Positions 25,551-33,949 of a stretch of 64,000 nucleotides of DNA are shown one piece after another. Where the stretch lies: the NCBI GenBank assembly GCA_964235485.1, contig CAXSAZ010000016.1:17251-81250 (forward strand). Direction: 5' to 3'. How positions within the stretch are numbered: position 1 is the stretch's first letter; each line of letters opens with the position of its first letter. Under the pieces are notes generated by a model, which saw nothing but the letters and a program-made list of their open reading frames with translations, made no database searches and had not been told where the DNA came from. Source of the DNA: CAHJXG01 sp964235485. GTDB taxonomy: Bacteria > Pseudomonadota > Alphaproteobacteria > Acetobacterales > Acetobacteraceae. The position numbers were made by a program, and so were the translations under genes.

Positions 25551-27062
25551 ATGGGCGTCAGCGGGCTGGCTGGGGGCAATCGGGATGGGAGAGGTCGGTT
25601 GAAGAGGGTGCGTCAGGGGGTGGGGCCGGGATATCCGCAGGTCGTCGTGCTCGTGGGCGCCACGGGCGACTTGTCGCGGCGCAAGCTGCTGCCGGGCTTG
25701 TTCCACCTGTCGAGCGCCGGGTTCATCCCGGGGTGCCGGATCATCGGCGTGTCGCTGGACGACATGACGCCCGACGGATTCCGGGAACTGGCGCGCGGGG
25801 CGCTGGACCAGTTCTCCACGCGCCGGATGAACGAGGCCGACTGGGCTGCCTTTGCCGACAGCCTCGACTACGTGCCGCTGTCGGCCGGGGCGGACGTGCT
25901 GCGGGCGGCGGTGGAGCGGGCGGAGGCGTCCTTCGGCGGGGAAAGCCGCCGGGTGCACTACCTGAGCGTGCCGCCCAACGCGGCCTTGTCCGCCGTCCAG
26001 ATGTTGGCGCAGGGTGGCCTCACCGCGCAGTCCCGGATCATCATGGAAAAGCCGTTCGGCTGGGACCTGGCCTCCGCCGTGTCGCTGAACGCCCGGTTGC
26101 ATGAGGTGTTCTCGGAGGACCAAATCTTCCGCATCGACCACTTCCTCGGCAAGGAGCCGGCGCAGAACATCCTGGCCTTCCGCTTCGCCAACGGGCTGTT
26201 CGAGCCGATCTGGAACCGCAACTTCATCGACCACGTGCAGATCGACGTGCCGGAAACGCTGGGCCTGGGCAAGCGCTCCGGGTTCTACGAGGCGACCGGG
26301 GCGTATCGCGACATGGTGGTGACCCACCTGTTCCAGATCCTCGGGTTCATGGCGATGGAGCCGCCCACCGCCCTGGAGCCGGCGCCGATCAGCGAGGAGA
26401 AGAACAAGGTTTTCCGCAGCATGAGGCCGATCCAGCCGCAGGACGTGGTGCGGGGGCAGTACACCGGGTATCGGTCGGAGCCGGGCGTCGATCCGGAGTC
26501 GGACACCGAGACCTTCATCGCCCTGAAGTGTGGGATCGACAACTGGCGCTGGGCCGGGGTGCCGTTCTTCCTGCGCACCGGCAAGCGGCTGGCGGAAGGG
26601 CAGCGGATCATCTCCATCGCGTTCCGGGAGCCGCCGAAGAGCATGTTCCCCACGGGGTCGGGCGTGGGCGCGCAGGGGCCGGACCACCTGACCTTCGACC
26701 TGGCGGACGCTTCCAAGATGTCCCTGTCGTTCTACGGCAAGCGCCCCGGCCCTGGGATGCGGCTCGACAAGCTGAGCCTGCAGTTCGCCATGAACGACAC
26801 GGGCCTGATCGGCGACGTGCTGGAAGCCTACGAGCGCCTGATCCTGGACGCGATGCGCGGCGACCACATGCTGTTCACGACGGCGGAGGGGATTGAGCGG
26901 CTGTGGGAAGTGTCGATGCCGTTGCTGGAAGCGCCGCCACCGGTGCGGCTCTACGCGCCGGGGTCGTGGGGGCCGAAGTCGGTGCATCAGCTTGTGGCGC
27001 CCCATGCCTGGCGGCTGCCGTTCGAGCGGGCGTGGCGGGATCGGGAGAGCGTGGGGGGATAA
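25551..27062 (+). CDS. zwf: glucose-6-phosphate 1-dehydrogenase
   Basis: 503 residues. It oxidises glucose 6-phosphate to 6-phosphogluconolactone with NADP in the oxidative pentose phosphate / Entner-Doudoroff route. Cofactor motif GATGDLSRRKLLPGLF near residue 30, active-site motif RIDHFLGKE near 195, and Lys in MEKPFGWDLA. The ATG follows GGAGGGCGCATCTTC; a TTG at 25600 after GAGAGG is an alternative start. It stands alone without pgl or edd next to it. Divergent from the Mrr-like gene. Confidence 0.95.
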   Translation: MGVSGLAGGNRDGRGRLKRVRQGVGPGYPQVVVLVGATGDLSRRKLLPGLFHLSSAGFIPGCRIIGVSLDDMTPDGFRELARGALDQFSTRRMNEADWAAFADSLDYVPLSAGADVLRAAVERAEASFGGESRRVHYLSVPPNAALSAVQMLAQGGLTAQSRIIMEKPFGWDLASAVSLNARLHEVFSEDQIFRIDHFLGKEPAQNILAFRFANGLFEPIWNRNFIDHVQIDVPETLGLGKRSGFYEATGAYRDMVVTHLFQILGFMAMEPPTALEPAPISEEKNKVFRSMRPIQPQDVVRGQYTGYRSEPGVDPESDTETFIALKCGIDNWRWAGVPFFLRTGKRLAEGQRIISIAFREPPKSMFPTGSGVGAQGPDHLTFDLADASKMSLSFYGKRPGPGMRLDKLSLQFAMNDTGLIGDVLEAYERLILDAMRGDHMLFTTAEGIERLWEVSMPLLEAPPPVRLYAPGSWGPKSVHQLVAPHAWRLPFERAWRDRESVGG

Positions 27063-27231
27063 GGGCACTGCGGGCTGGGCAGACGCCCTTCGGGCTTGAT
27101 CTTAACGGCGCGGGCTTGGGTGGTCCGTGCTTTGAAGCGGCATCTTTGGCCAGTGATGGCTCGATCTGAGTTTTTTAATTCAACTCGGCTATCCAGCTAA
27201 CCAAAGCCAACATTCGCGTCATCTGCGTTGG

Positions 27232-27858
27232 TCATGGTTGCGATACCTCTGAGCGCGACGGCGCCCGCCTTCTCCACACTCGGAGGTCAGCCATGACCTT
27301 TATGGTCGCTGCGAGGACCAGCGCGCAAAGGACGGTCTTCGACACCGTCTCCATCGTCCCCTCGATCAGCATGGTGTGGACGAGACCCCCTGCGACGATG
27401 ACCGCTGCGAGGACCATGTGGGCGATGCGCCACGTTCGCGGCCGAAGTCCCAAGCGCCGGCGAAACGCAGCCAAAAGCGCAACGGCGAAGATGGCCCACA
27501 TCGCGATCACACCGAAGGGGGAGAACGGCGTGGGCGACGCGAACAGCAGGGCGTCGATCATGTCAGGTGGGCTGGTGATCCAAAGGCCCCCGACGTGGAT
27601 CATCACCGCTACGACCAGCGCGCCTCCGATCCAGCGATGGGCATGGTGCCTACGGATGGCTGACAGTCCCGGCAAGTACCCGCCGATCAGCAAAGGCTGA
27701 ACGAGCACGAGGCCCAGTATCACGATCCCCGCGAATCCGGCCAGTATATAGACCGGGCCGCGCCATGCGAGCTGCGGGCTTGCCGCTGCAGCGGCAATCG
27801 GCACGCCGACAACGGCTGCAAGGGCGGCCCAGATCAGGGTTGCCCGGGCCGATCTCAT
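27232..27858 (-). CDS. ferric-reductase-like transmembrane protein
   Basis: 208 residues from ATG 27858 (TTG at 27897 would add 13 and overlap the previous gene). Six hydrophobic helices; histidines in HHAHRWIGGALVVAVMIHVGG and in RIAHMVLAAVIVAGGLVHTM form the bis-heme-type pattern of the ferric-reductase/YedZ transmembrane domain. No FAD/NAD domain is attached, so an electron partner must be elsewhere. Immediately follows the TAT-exported gene, suggesting a membrane electron-transfer pair. Confidence 0.75.
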   Translation of the reverse strand: MRSARATLIWAALAAVVGVPIAAAAASPQLAWRGPVYILAGFAGIVILGLVLVQPLLIGGYLPGLSAIRRHHAHRWIGGALVVAVMIHVGGLWITSPPDMIDALLFASPTPFSPFGVIAMWAIFAVALLAAFRRRLGLRPRTWRIAHMVLAAVIVAGGLVHTMLIEGTMETVSKTVLCALVLAATIKVMADLRVWRRRAPSRSEVSQP

Positions 27859-27877
27859 CCCTTGGCTGCCAGTGTGG

Positions 27878-28366
27878 TCAGGCTGGCTGAAGGACAAAGT
27901 GCGCTTCCAGGCTGGTTTCCTTTGCGCTTCGCATCACGGGACGCAAAAAGACGGTTTTGAATTCACCGCTGTCATAGGCGAGATGGGCGTGCGGCTGGCC
28001 AAAGACGGGAACGATTTGCGGCATGTTGAGACGGAACGCCCCATTCTCATCGGTGAGGGTGGCTCCGTGACTCTGCGGTTCATGCTCCTGCCCTTCGGTC
28101 GTGTGCGCCCAAATCTGAACGCGCTGCCCGGCAAGCGGAGCGCCATCGCCGACGCGACGCACGGTGCCCGTCATCCAGAACCCACCCTTACCGATCCGAT
28201 CCACGACCGGCGCGCCTTTGCGGTAGTTGTTCGACCCGCCCGCCATCGAAGCAGTCGGTGCGAGACCCTGCGCGCGGGCGGACGACGGAAGCCCGAACAG
28301 CCCACTTGCAAACACGGCGCTGCCAGCAACGACGAGCGTACGGCGGTTGAGCACGATGGCGGCCAT
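27878..28366 (-). CDS. TAT-exported intradiol-dioxygenase-like beta-sandwich protein
   Basis: 162 residues. Twin-arginine signal NRRTLVVAGSAVFASGLFG at residues 7-25, cleavage near ARA. The mature part resembles the short beta-sandwich core of intradiol ring-cleavage dioxygenases (GTVRRVGDGAPLAGQRVQIW; PHAHLAYDSGEF), but it is much shorter than true dioxygenases and not all Tyr/His iron ligands are evident, so enzymatic activity is doubtful. Operon partner of the ferric-reductase-like membrane protein, 19 bp apart. Confidence 0.65.
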   Translation of the reverse strand: MAAIVLNRRTLVVAGSAVFASGLFGLPSSARAQGLAPTASMAGGSNNYRKGAPVVDRIGKGGFWMTGTVRRVGDGAPLAGQRVQIWAHTTEGQEHEPQSHGATLTDENGAFRLNMPQIVPVFGQPHAHLAYDSGEFKTVFLRPVMRSAKETSLEAHFVLQPA

Positions 28367-28700
28367 CTAGGGTGCCTTTCTGGGGAGGGTGCATCTCGGC
28401 AATGCAAATGCACCTATCACAACACGCACCATATATAGCGCGCCTGCGACCAATTGCCAGATGAAGGAGGATAAGGGGCGGTAAGCGCCGGCCGCTTCGC
28501 ATCTGCAGAGCAGTCGAGCACGATCTTCTGCGCGGCCCTGAACAACCGCGTGCTGGCCGCCCTGAGCCGGGAACCGGGCCGCCCTTGCGCCGACCGGCCA
28601 TAGCTTGGCATGTTGGCGCAGCTTTCTGCTGCCGCACCTGGCCTCATAAGCAAGGCCGGCATCGCGCGCATCGCCGTCGGAACTGCTTGGGATCAGTCGC
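28367..28700. other. 334-bp gap between divergent operons
   Basis: Holds the 5' regions of the TAT-exported protein (minus) and the IorA-like gene (plus). An A/T-rich segment with CATATATAG near 28431 is the only promoter-like part. Short frames exist on both strands, but none has a ribosome site with recognisable product. No further feature seen. Confidence 0.5.
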
Positions 28701-29150
28701 ATGGTCAAACTGGACGTCAACGGTCGGGCACACGAGATCGACGTGGACCCCGACACCCCCCTGCTCTGGGTGCTGCGCGAGCAGCTCGGCATGACCGGCA
28801 CCAAGTACGGCTGCGGCGTCGCGCAGTGCGGGGCCTGCACGGTGCACGTGGACGGCCAGGTGACGCGGTCCTGCCAACTGCCGGTCGGCAGCGTGTCGGG
28901 CAAGGTGCTGACCATCGAGGGCTTGTCATCCGACAGCAGCCATCCGGTGCAGGCGGCGTGGCTGGCGCATCAGGTGCCGCAATGCGGCTACTGCCAAAGC
29001 GGGCAGATCATGGCGGCGGTGGCGTTGCTGAGCGAAAAGCCGCAGCCGACCGACGACGACATCAACGAGGCCATGACCAACATCTGCCGCTGCGGCACGT
29101 ATCAGCGCATCCGGGTGGCGATCCACTCGGTCGCCGGCGGGAAGGCTTGA
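28701..29150 (+). CDS. [2Fe-2S] subunit of xanthine-dehydrogenase-family oxidoreductase (IorA-like)
   Basis: 149 residues. N-terminal plant-type [2Fe-2S] ligands in YGCGVAQCGACTVH plus a later Cys in VTRSCQL; C-terminal [2Fe-2S] helical domain with QCGYCQSGQIM and NICRCGTYQRIR. The pattern matches the small subunit of isoquinoline 1-oxidoreductase-type enzymes, passing electrons from the Mo centre. Ends 1 bp before the large subunit and starts an eight-gene run that continues into flavocytochrome c and sox genes. Confidence 0.9.
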   Translation: MVKLDVNGRAHEIDVDPDTPLLWVLREQLGMTGTKYGCGVAQCGACTVHVDGQVTRSCQLPVGSVSGKVLTIEGLSSDSSHPVQAAWLAHQVPQCGYCQSGQIMAAVALLSEKPQPTDDDINEAMTNICRCGTYQRIRVAIHSVAGGKA

Positions 29151-29151
29151 C

Positions 29152-31338
29152 ATGGGAGCGATGCACCGCCGCCGCTTCCTGGCGACCGCCGCGGGCGGCG
29201 GCTTCGCGCTCGCTTGGGCGTTGCCCGGCGTCGTCGTGCAGGCCGTCGCGCAGGGGGCGCCGGGGGCGCCGCTGACCCCGGCCTCGGCGGGGGGCACGCC
29301 GGTCGGGATCTGGGTGGTCATCAAGCCGGACGACACCACGGTGATCCGCATCGCGCGGTCGGAAATGGGCCAGGGCACGCTTACGGGCCTTGCGCAGTTG
29401 GTCGCGGACGAACTGGGCGCGGACTGGAAGAAGGTCACGACGGAATACGTGCCGCCGGAAGCGAACCAGGCGAGCAAGCGCGCTTGGGGCGAGATGCTGA
29501 CGGGCGGCAGCCAGGGCATCCGCCAGTCGGTGGACTACGTGCGCCAGGGCGGCGCCGCGGCGCGCACCATGCTGGAACAAGCGGCAGCGGCGCAATGGGG
29601 CGTGGCCCCGTCGGAATGCCGGGGGCATGAGGGCGCCGTGACCCATGCAGCCACCGGGCGCAGCCTGCGCTACGGCCAGCTCGCGGAAGCGGCGGGCAAG
29701 CTGCCGGTGCCGCGGGACGTGGCGCTCAAGGCGCCGGCCGACTGGACGATCATCGGCAAGCCGCTGCCCCGGCTGGACACGGCGGAAAAGTGCAACGGCG
29801 CGGCGGTGTATGCCATCGACGTGGCGTTGCCGGGCATGTTGCTGGCGGCAATCGCGCAGTGCCCGGTGTTCGGCGGCAAGCTCGCAAGCTTCGACGCCCC
29901 GGCGGTGCAGGGGATGCCGGGCGTGCGGCATGTGCTGCCGGTCGGCGACAACGCGGTGGCGGTGGTGGCCGACACCTGGTGGCAGGCCAAGACGGCGCTG
30001 GAAAAGCTGCCGGTGACGTGGGACGAGGGGCCGGGCGCCAAGGAGGACAGCAAGGCCATCGCCGCACGCCTGGCCGAAGGGCTGGATGCGCCCACGGCGG
30101 CGGCCGGCAACAAGGCGGGCGACGCGCCGGGCGTGCTGGCGAAGGCTCGGCGCACCGTCACCGCCACCTACGGCACGCCGTTCCTGAATCATGCGACGCT
30201 GGAGCCGATGAACTGCACCGCCAAGATGGACGGCGACCGGCTGGAGGTCTGGGTCGGCACGCAGAACGGCGATGCGACGCTGGCCGCCGCGGCGGAAGCG
30301 GGCGGGGTGCCGCTGGATCGCGTGCGGGTCAACAAGTACCTGCTGGGCGGCGGCTTCGGCCGGCGCGGGCAGCAGGACTACACGCGGCAGGCGGTGCTGC
30401 TGGCCAAGCAGGTGCCGGGGCGGCCGGTCAAGCTGATCTGGTCGCGCGAGGAGGACATGCAGCACGGGTATTACCGCCCGATCACCCAATGCAAGCTGAC
30501 GGCGGCGCTGGACGACGCGGGCAACGTGGACGCGCTGCACGTCCGCATCAGCGGGCAGAGCATCTTGGCCTACCTCGCGCCGAACCGGCTGAACAACGGC
30601 GTTGATATGGCGCAGTTTCAGGGATTGACCCCGGCGGAGTTCGGCTACAACGCCATCCCGAACCTCCTGATCGACCACGCGATGCGCAACACGGCGGTGC
30701 CGGTGGGCTTTTGGCGCGGGGTGAACCACAACCAGAACGCTGTGTATGTCGAGTGCTTCATCGACGAGCTGGCGGCGGCGGCGGGGCGCGACCCGCTGGA
30801 GTTCCGCCGGGCGATGCTGGCGAAAAGCCCCAAGCACCTGGCCGTGCTGAACGCCGCGGCGGAGAAGGCCGGATGGGGCACGCCGCTGCCCGCGGGGGTG
30901 TTCCGCGGCATCTGCCAGAACTACGGCTTCGGCAGCTACACCGCGGCGGTGGCGGAGGTTTCGGTGAGCAAGGCGGGCGAGCTGAAAATTCTGCGCATCG
31001 TGGCGGCGACGGACCCCGGCTATGTCGTGAACCCGGACCAGGTGACGGCGCAGGTGGAGGGCAGCTTCACCTACGGCATGAGCGCGCTGCTTTACAGCGA
31101 GAACACGGTCGAGGCGGGCCGGGTGGTGGAGGGCAACTTCGACAGCTACCAGGTGGCGCGCATGGCGGACACGCCGAAGATCGAGACGGTCCTGGTGCCC
31201 TCCGGCGGGTTCTGGGGGGGCGTGGGCGAGCCGACGATTGCGGTCGCGGCGCCTGCGGTGCTGAACGCGATCTACGCCGCCACGGGCAAGCGCATCCGGA
31301 CCCTGCCGTTGAAGAACGCCGACCTGAGCCACGCATGA
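29152..31338 (+). CDS. molybdopterin-binding subunit, IorB-like, TAT-exported
   Basis: 728 residues, usual for IorB-type subunits. A twin-arginine signal (HRRRFLATAAGGGFALAWAL) implies periplasmic action. Mo-cofactor-binding segments include LGGGFGRRGQQDY near 400 and the catalytic Glu in WGGVGEPTIAV near residue 690. Hydroxylates or oxidises a heteroaromatic or aldehyde substrate in the family, with electrons leaving through the 2Fe-2S subunit. Its stop overlaps the next cytochrome c gene (ATGA), so that cytochrome is a likely electron acceptor. Substrate unknown. Confidence 0.9.
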   Translation: MGAMHRRRFLATAAGGGFALAWALPGVVVQAVAQGAPGAPLTPASAGGTPVGIWVVIKPDDTTVIRIARSEMGQGTLTGLAQLVADELGADWKKVTTEYVPPEANQASKRAWGEMLTGGSQGIRQSVDYVRQGGAAARTMLEQAAAAQWGVAPSECRGHEGAVTHAATGRSLRYGQLAEAAGKLPVPRDVALKAPADWTIIGKPLPRLDTAEKCNGAAVYAIDVALPGMLLAAIAQCPVFGGKLASFDAPAVQGMPGVRHVLPVGDNAVAVVADTWWQAKTALEKLPVTWDEGPGAKEDSKAIAARLAEGLDAPTAAAGNKAGDAPGVLAKARRTVTATYGTPFLNHATLEPMNCTAKMDGDRLEVWVGTQNGDATLAAAAEAGGVPLDRVRVNKYLLGGGFGRRGQQDYTRQAVLLAKQVPGRPVKLIWSREEDMQHGYYRPITQCKLTAALDDAGNVDALHVRISGQSILAYLAPNRLNNGVDMAQFQGLTPAEFGYNAIPNLLIDHAMRNTAVPVGFWRGVNHNQNAVYVECFIDELAAAAGRDPLEFRRAMLAKSPKHLAVLNAAAEKAGWGTPLPAGVFRGICQNYGFGSYTAAVAEVSVSKAGELKILRIVAATDPGYVVNPDQVTAQVEGSFTYGMSALLYSENTVEAGRVVEGNFDSYQVARMADTPKIETVLVPSGGFWGGVGEPTIAVAAPAVLNAIYAATGKRIRTLPLKNADLSHA

Positions 31339-31604
31339 GGGGTGGTGCCCTCGCGATGGCGGCGCTGTTCCTAGCCGCTGCCGGGTCGCCGATGACCGAG
31401 CCGCCGGGCGCGGAAAGCTGCACCGGCTGCCACGTGAGCGGCGGCGGCGTGGGCGTGCTGCAGGGCCGCCCGGCGCCGGACCTCGTGCGGGAGATGGAGG
31501 CGTACCGCTCGGGCGAGCAGCCGGCGACGTTGATGAACCGCATCGTCAAGGGCTTCACGCCGGAGGAAGTCACGGCCTTGTCCGCCTGGTTCGCCGCGCA
31601 GTGA
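31335..31604 (+). CDS. small c-type cytochrome, flavocytochrome c subunit-like
   Basis: 89 residues with a short signal peptide (ALAMAALFLAAAGS) and one heme site CTGCH near residue 34. The tail (MEAYRSGEQPATLMNRIVKG, FTPEEVTALSAWFA) matches monoheme cytochromes of sulfide dehydrogenase (FccA/SoxE type). Start ATGA overlaps the Mo-subunit stop and its own stop overlaps the flavoprotein start, so it bridges the two enzyme systems. No distal Met in the usual position was securely identified. Confidence 0.8.
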   Translation: MRGGALAMAALFLAAAGSPMTEPPGAESCTGCHVSGGGVGVLQGRPAPDLVREMEAYRSGEQPATLMNRIVKGFTPEEVTALSAWFAAQ

Positions 31605-32848
31605 GGCGCCGCGCGGTCCTCCTAGGGGCGCTGGCGGCGCCGTTCGTGGCGCGGGCGCAAGGGACGGCGCGGGTCGTCGTGGTGGGCGGCGGGTTCGCCG
31701 GCGCCACCGCGGCCCGGGCGCTGGCGCAGGCCGGGCACCAAGTCACGATGATCGAAGCGGACGCGCAATACGTGTCCTGCCCGTTCAGCAACCCGGTGGT
31801 GGCCGGGATGCGGGAGATGGACGGGCAGCAGTTCGGCTGGGACAAGGTGGCGGCGGCCGGGGTGAAGCGGGTGCAGGCGCGGGCCACCGGCGTGGACGGC
31901 GCGGCCAAGCGGGTGCTGCTGGACGGCGGCGCGGTTGAGTATGACCGGCTGGTGATGGCGCCGGGTGTGGACATGCGCTTGGGGAGCGATCCCGGCGCGC
32001 TGCCAGGCTACGACCGGGCGGCGACCGAGCGGATGCCTCATGCGTGGAAGGCCGGGACGCAGACGGTCCTGCTGCGCGACCAGCTCCGCGCCATGCCGGA
32101 CGGCGGCACGGTGGTGATGGCCGTGCCCGCCAACCCGTACCGCTGCCCGCCGGGTCCCTATGAGCGGGCCAGCTTGATCGCCTGGTACCTGAAGAACAAC
32201 AAGCCGCGCAGCAAGCTGCTGGTGCTGGACGCCAAGGACCAGTTCAGCAAGCAGAAGCTGTTTCAGCAGGCGTGGGGGCAAATGTACCCGGGCCTCCTGG
32301 AATGGATATCGCTGTCGAACGGCGGTGCCGTGACCGGGGTGGACCCGGCGGCGATGACGGTGTCCACCGACTTCGAGACCCACAAGGCGGACGTGGCCAA
32401 CGTGATCCCGCCGCAGCGGGCCAGCGCGGTTGCGCAGGCGGCGGGCGTCGCGGACCGCACCGGATGGTGCCCGGTCGATCCCGTGTCGTTCGAGAGCCTG
32501 CGGGTCGCGGGCATCCACGTCATCGGCGACGCGGCGATCATGGGCGCCATGCCGAAATCGGCCTTCGCGGCCAATGCGCAGGCCAAGGTGTGCGCGCAGG
32601 CGATCACCGCCTTCCTGGCCGGGCGGGCGCCCGAGGTGCCGCGGCTGATCAATACGTGCTACAGCCTGGTGGCGCCCGAGTACGGCATCTCGATCGCCGG
32701 GGTGTACCGGCCGGCGGGTGGGCAGTTGACCGACATCGACGGCGCCGGCGGCACCAGCGCGCTTGATGCCGAACCGGCGGTCCGGGCGCAAGAGGCGGCT
32801 TATGCGGATGTGTGGTATCGCACGATCACGGGTTCTGTGTTCGGTTAG
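31601..32848 (+). CDS. soxF: flavocytochrome c sulfide dehydrogenase flavoprotein (SoxF/FccB-like)
   Basis: 415 residues. Signal peptide with RRR then LLGALAAPFVARA; FAD-binding VVVVGGGFAGATAARALA near 25-42; redox-disulfide candidates Cys in NPYRCPPGPYER (near 183) and in INTCYSLV (near 350); C-terminal FCSD domain with APEYGISIAGVYR. Oxidises sulfide in the periplasm, electrons to the cytochrome just before it. GTG start overlaps the cytochrome stop (GTGA). The final about 45 bp overlap the soxX start. Confidence 0.88.
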   Translation: MRRRAVLLGALAAPFVARAQGTARVVVVGGGFAGATAARALAQAGHQVTMIEADAQYVSCPFSNPVVAGMREMDGQQFGWDKVAAAGVKRVQARATGVDGAAKRVLLDGGAVEYDRLVMAPGVDMRLGSDPGALPGYDRAATERMPHAWKAGTQTVLLRDQLRAMPDGGTVVMAVPANPYRCPPGPYERASLIAWYLKNNKPRSKLLVLDAKDQFSKQKLFQQAWGQMYPGLLEWISLSNGGAVTGVDPAAMTVSTDFETHKADVANVIPPQRASAVAQAAGVADRTGWCPVDPVSFESLRVAGIHVIGDAAIMGAMPKSAFAANAQAKVCAQAITAFLAGRAPEVPRLINTCYSLVAPEYGISIAGVYRPAGGQLTDIDGAGGTSALDAEPAVRAQEAAYADVWYRTITGSVFG

Positions 32849-33194
32849 CCTGCTGCTCGCCGCGGCGGCCCCGGCGCCGGGCGACCCGCAGCGGGGCTAC
32901 GCCGTCGTGACCCGGCAAACCAGCACCTGCACGCTGTGCCATGCCGGGCCGTTCCCCAATCCCCATCTGCAAGGGACGGTCGGGCCGGACCTGCACAGGG
33001 TCGGGGCGCGGCTGAGCGCGGATGAGATCCAGGAGCGGCTGATGGACGCCTCGAAGATGAACCCAGACACGGTGATGCCCTCCTTCGGCACGGTGGGCGG
33101 GCGGACGCGCGTTGGCGCGGCGTGGCAGGGCAAGCCGATCCTGTCGCCGCAGGAGATCGCGGACGCGACGGCATACCTCGCGGGGCTGAAGTGA
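32802..33194 (+). CDS. soxX: sulfur-oxidation cytochrome SoxX
   Basis: About 130 residues. Signal peptide VLCSVSLLLAAAAPAP, heme site CTLCH near 47, and the SoxX region GTVGPDLHRVGARLSADEIQ with MNPDTVMPSFGTV, giving the axial Met. SoxAX cytochrome attaches thiosulfate-type sulfur to SoxYZ. ATG 32802 overlaps the flavoprotein gene by 47 bp; ATG 32808 is also possible. Its stop overlaps soxY (GTGA). Confidence 0.9.
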   Translation: MRMCGIARSRVLCSVSLLLAAAAPAPGDPQRGYAVVTRQTSTCTLCHAGPFPNPHLQGTVGPDLHRVGARLSADEIQERLMDASKMNPDTVMPSFGTVGGRTRVGAAWQGKPILSPQEIADATAYLAGLK

Positions 33195-33625
33195 TCGGGC
33201 GGCGGCCGCTGGTGCTGGCCGGCGCGTCCGTGCTGGCGATGCCGGCGGGCCGGCCCGCGCGGGCGACGCCGCGGGAGGTGGAGGAGCAGATCGCCCGGGT
33301 GACGGGCGGCAAGACGCCGCAGCCGGGCTGCGTCAAGCTCGATTTGGCGCAGATGGTGGAGAACGGCAACGCGGTGGGCATGACCGTCAGCGCGGACGTG
33401 CCGGAAGGCCGCCGGGTGGACAGCCTGCACGTGTTCGCGGAAGGCAACCCGAACCCCGAGGTGGTGCACGCCGCTTTCGGCCCGGCGTCGTTCGCGCCGA
33501 AGCTCTCGACCCGCATCCGGCTGGCGACCTCGCAGACGGTGGTGGCGGTGGCGGTGATGGATGACGGGTCGTGCTGGACCGACAGCGTGACGGTGCTCGT
33601 CACGCTCGCGGCCTGCTTGGAGTAG
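33191..33625 (+). CDS. soxY: sulfur carrier SoxY with non-canonical C-terminus
   Basis: 144 residues. Signal peptide with RRPLVLAGASVLAMPAG, SoxY immunoglobulin-like core (PGCVKLDLAQMVENGNAV; DSLHVFAEGNPNPEV). The family's flexible C-terminal arm normally ends GGCGG with the cargo-bearing Cys. Here the end reads LVTLAACLE, so a Cys is kept two residues from the end but without flanking glycines. No alternative frame restores GGCGG. GTG start overlaps the soxX stop. Carries sulfur intermediates with SoxZ in the periplasm. Confidence 0.88.
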   Translation: MIGRRPLVLAGASVLAMPAGRPARATPREVEEQIARVTGGKTPQPGCVKLDLAQMVENGNAVGMTVSADVPEGRRVDSLHVFAEGNPNPEVVHAAFGPASFAPKLSTRIRLATSQTVVAVAVMDDGSCWTDSVTVLVTLAACLE

Positions 33626-33631
33626 CCGAAC

Positions 33632-33949
33632 ATGCGCGTGCTGCTGAACGTGCCGAAAACGGCGAAGAAGGGCGAGGCGGTCGAGATCAAGATCCTCATC
33701 AGCCACCCCATGGAAAGCGGCCAGCGCCGGGACGAGATGGGCCAGGCGGTGCCGCGCATGGTGATCCACGACTTCGTGTGCGCCTACAACGGCGCGGAGG
33801 TGATCCGGCTGGCGCTGTTCCCGGCCATCGCGGCGAACCCGTTCCTGGCGTTCTCCGCGCGGGGGGAGGACAGCGGGGCGTTCACCTTCACCTGGACGGA
33901 CGACAGCGGCGCGTCGCAGACCGAGACGGCGCTGATCGTGGTGGAATGA
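33632..33949 (+). CDS. soxZ: thiosulfate oxidation carrier complex protein SoxZ
   Basis: 105 residues, standard SoxZ length, no signal peptide (exported with SoxY). Conserved start RVLLNVPKTAKKGEAVEIK, HPMESGQRRDEMG and GAFTFTWTDDSG. Forms the SoxYZ heterodimer. Six bp after soxY; its stop overlaps soxA (ATGA). Confidence 0.93.
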   Translation: MRVLLNVPKTAKKGEAVEIKILISHPMESGQRRDEMGQAVPRMVIHDFVCAYNGAEVIRLALFPAIAANPFLAFSARGEDSGAFTFTWTDDSGASQTETALIVVE

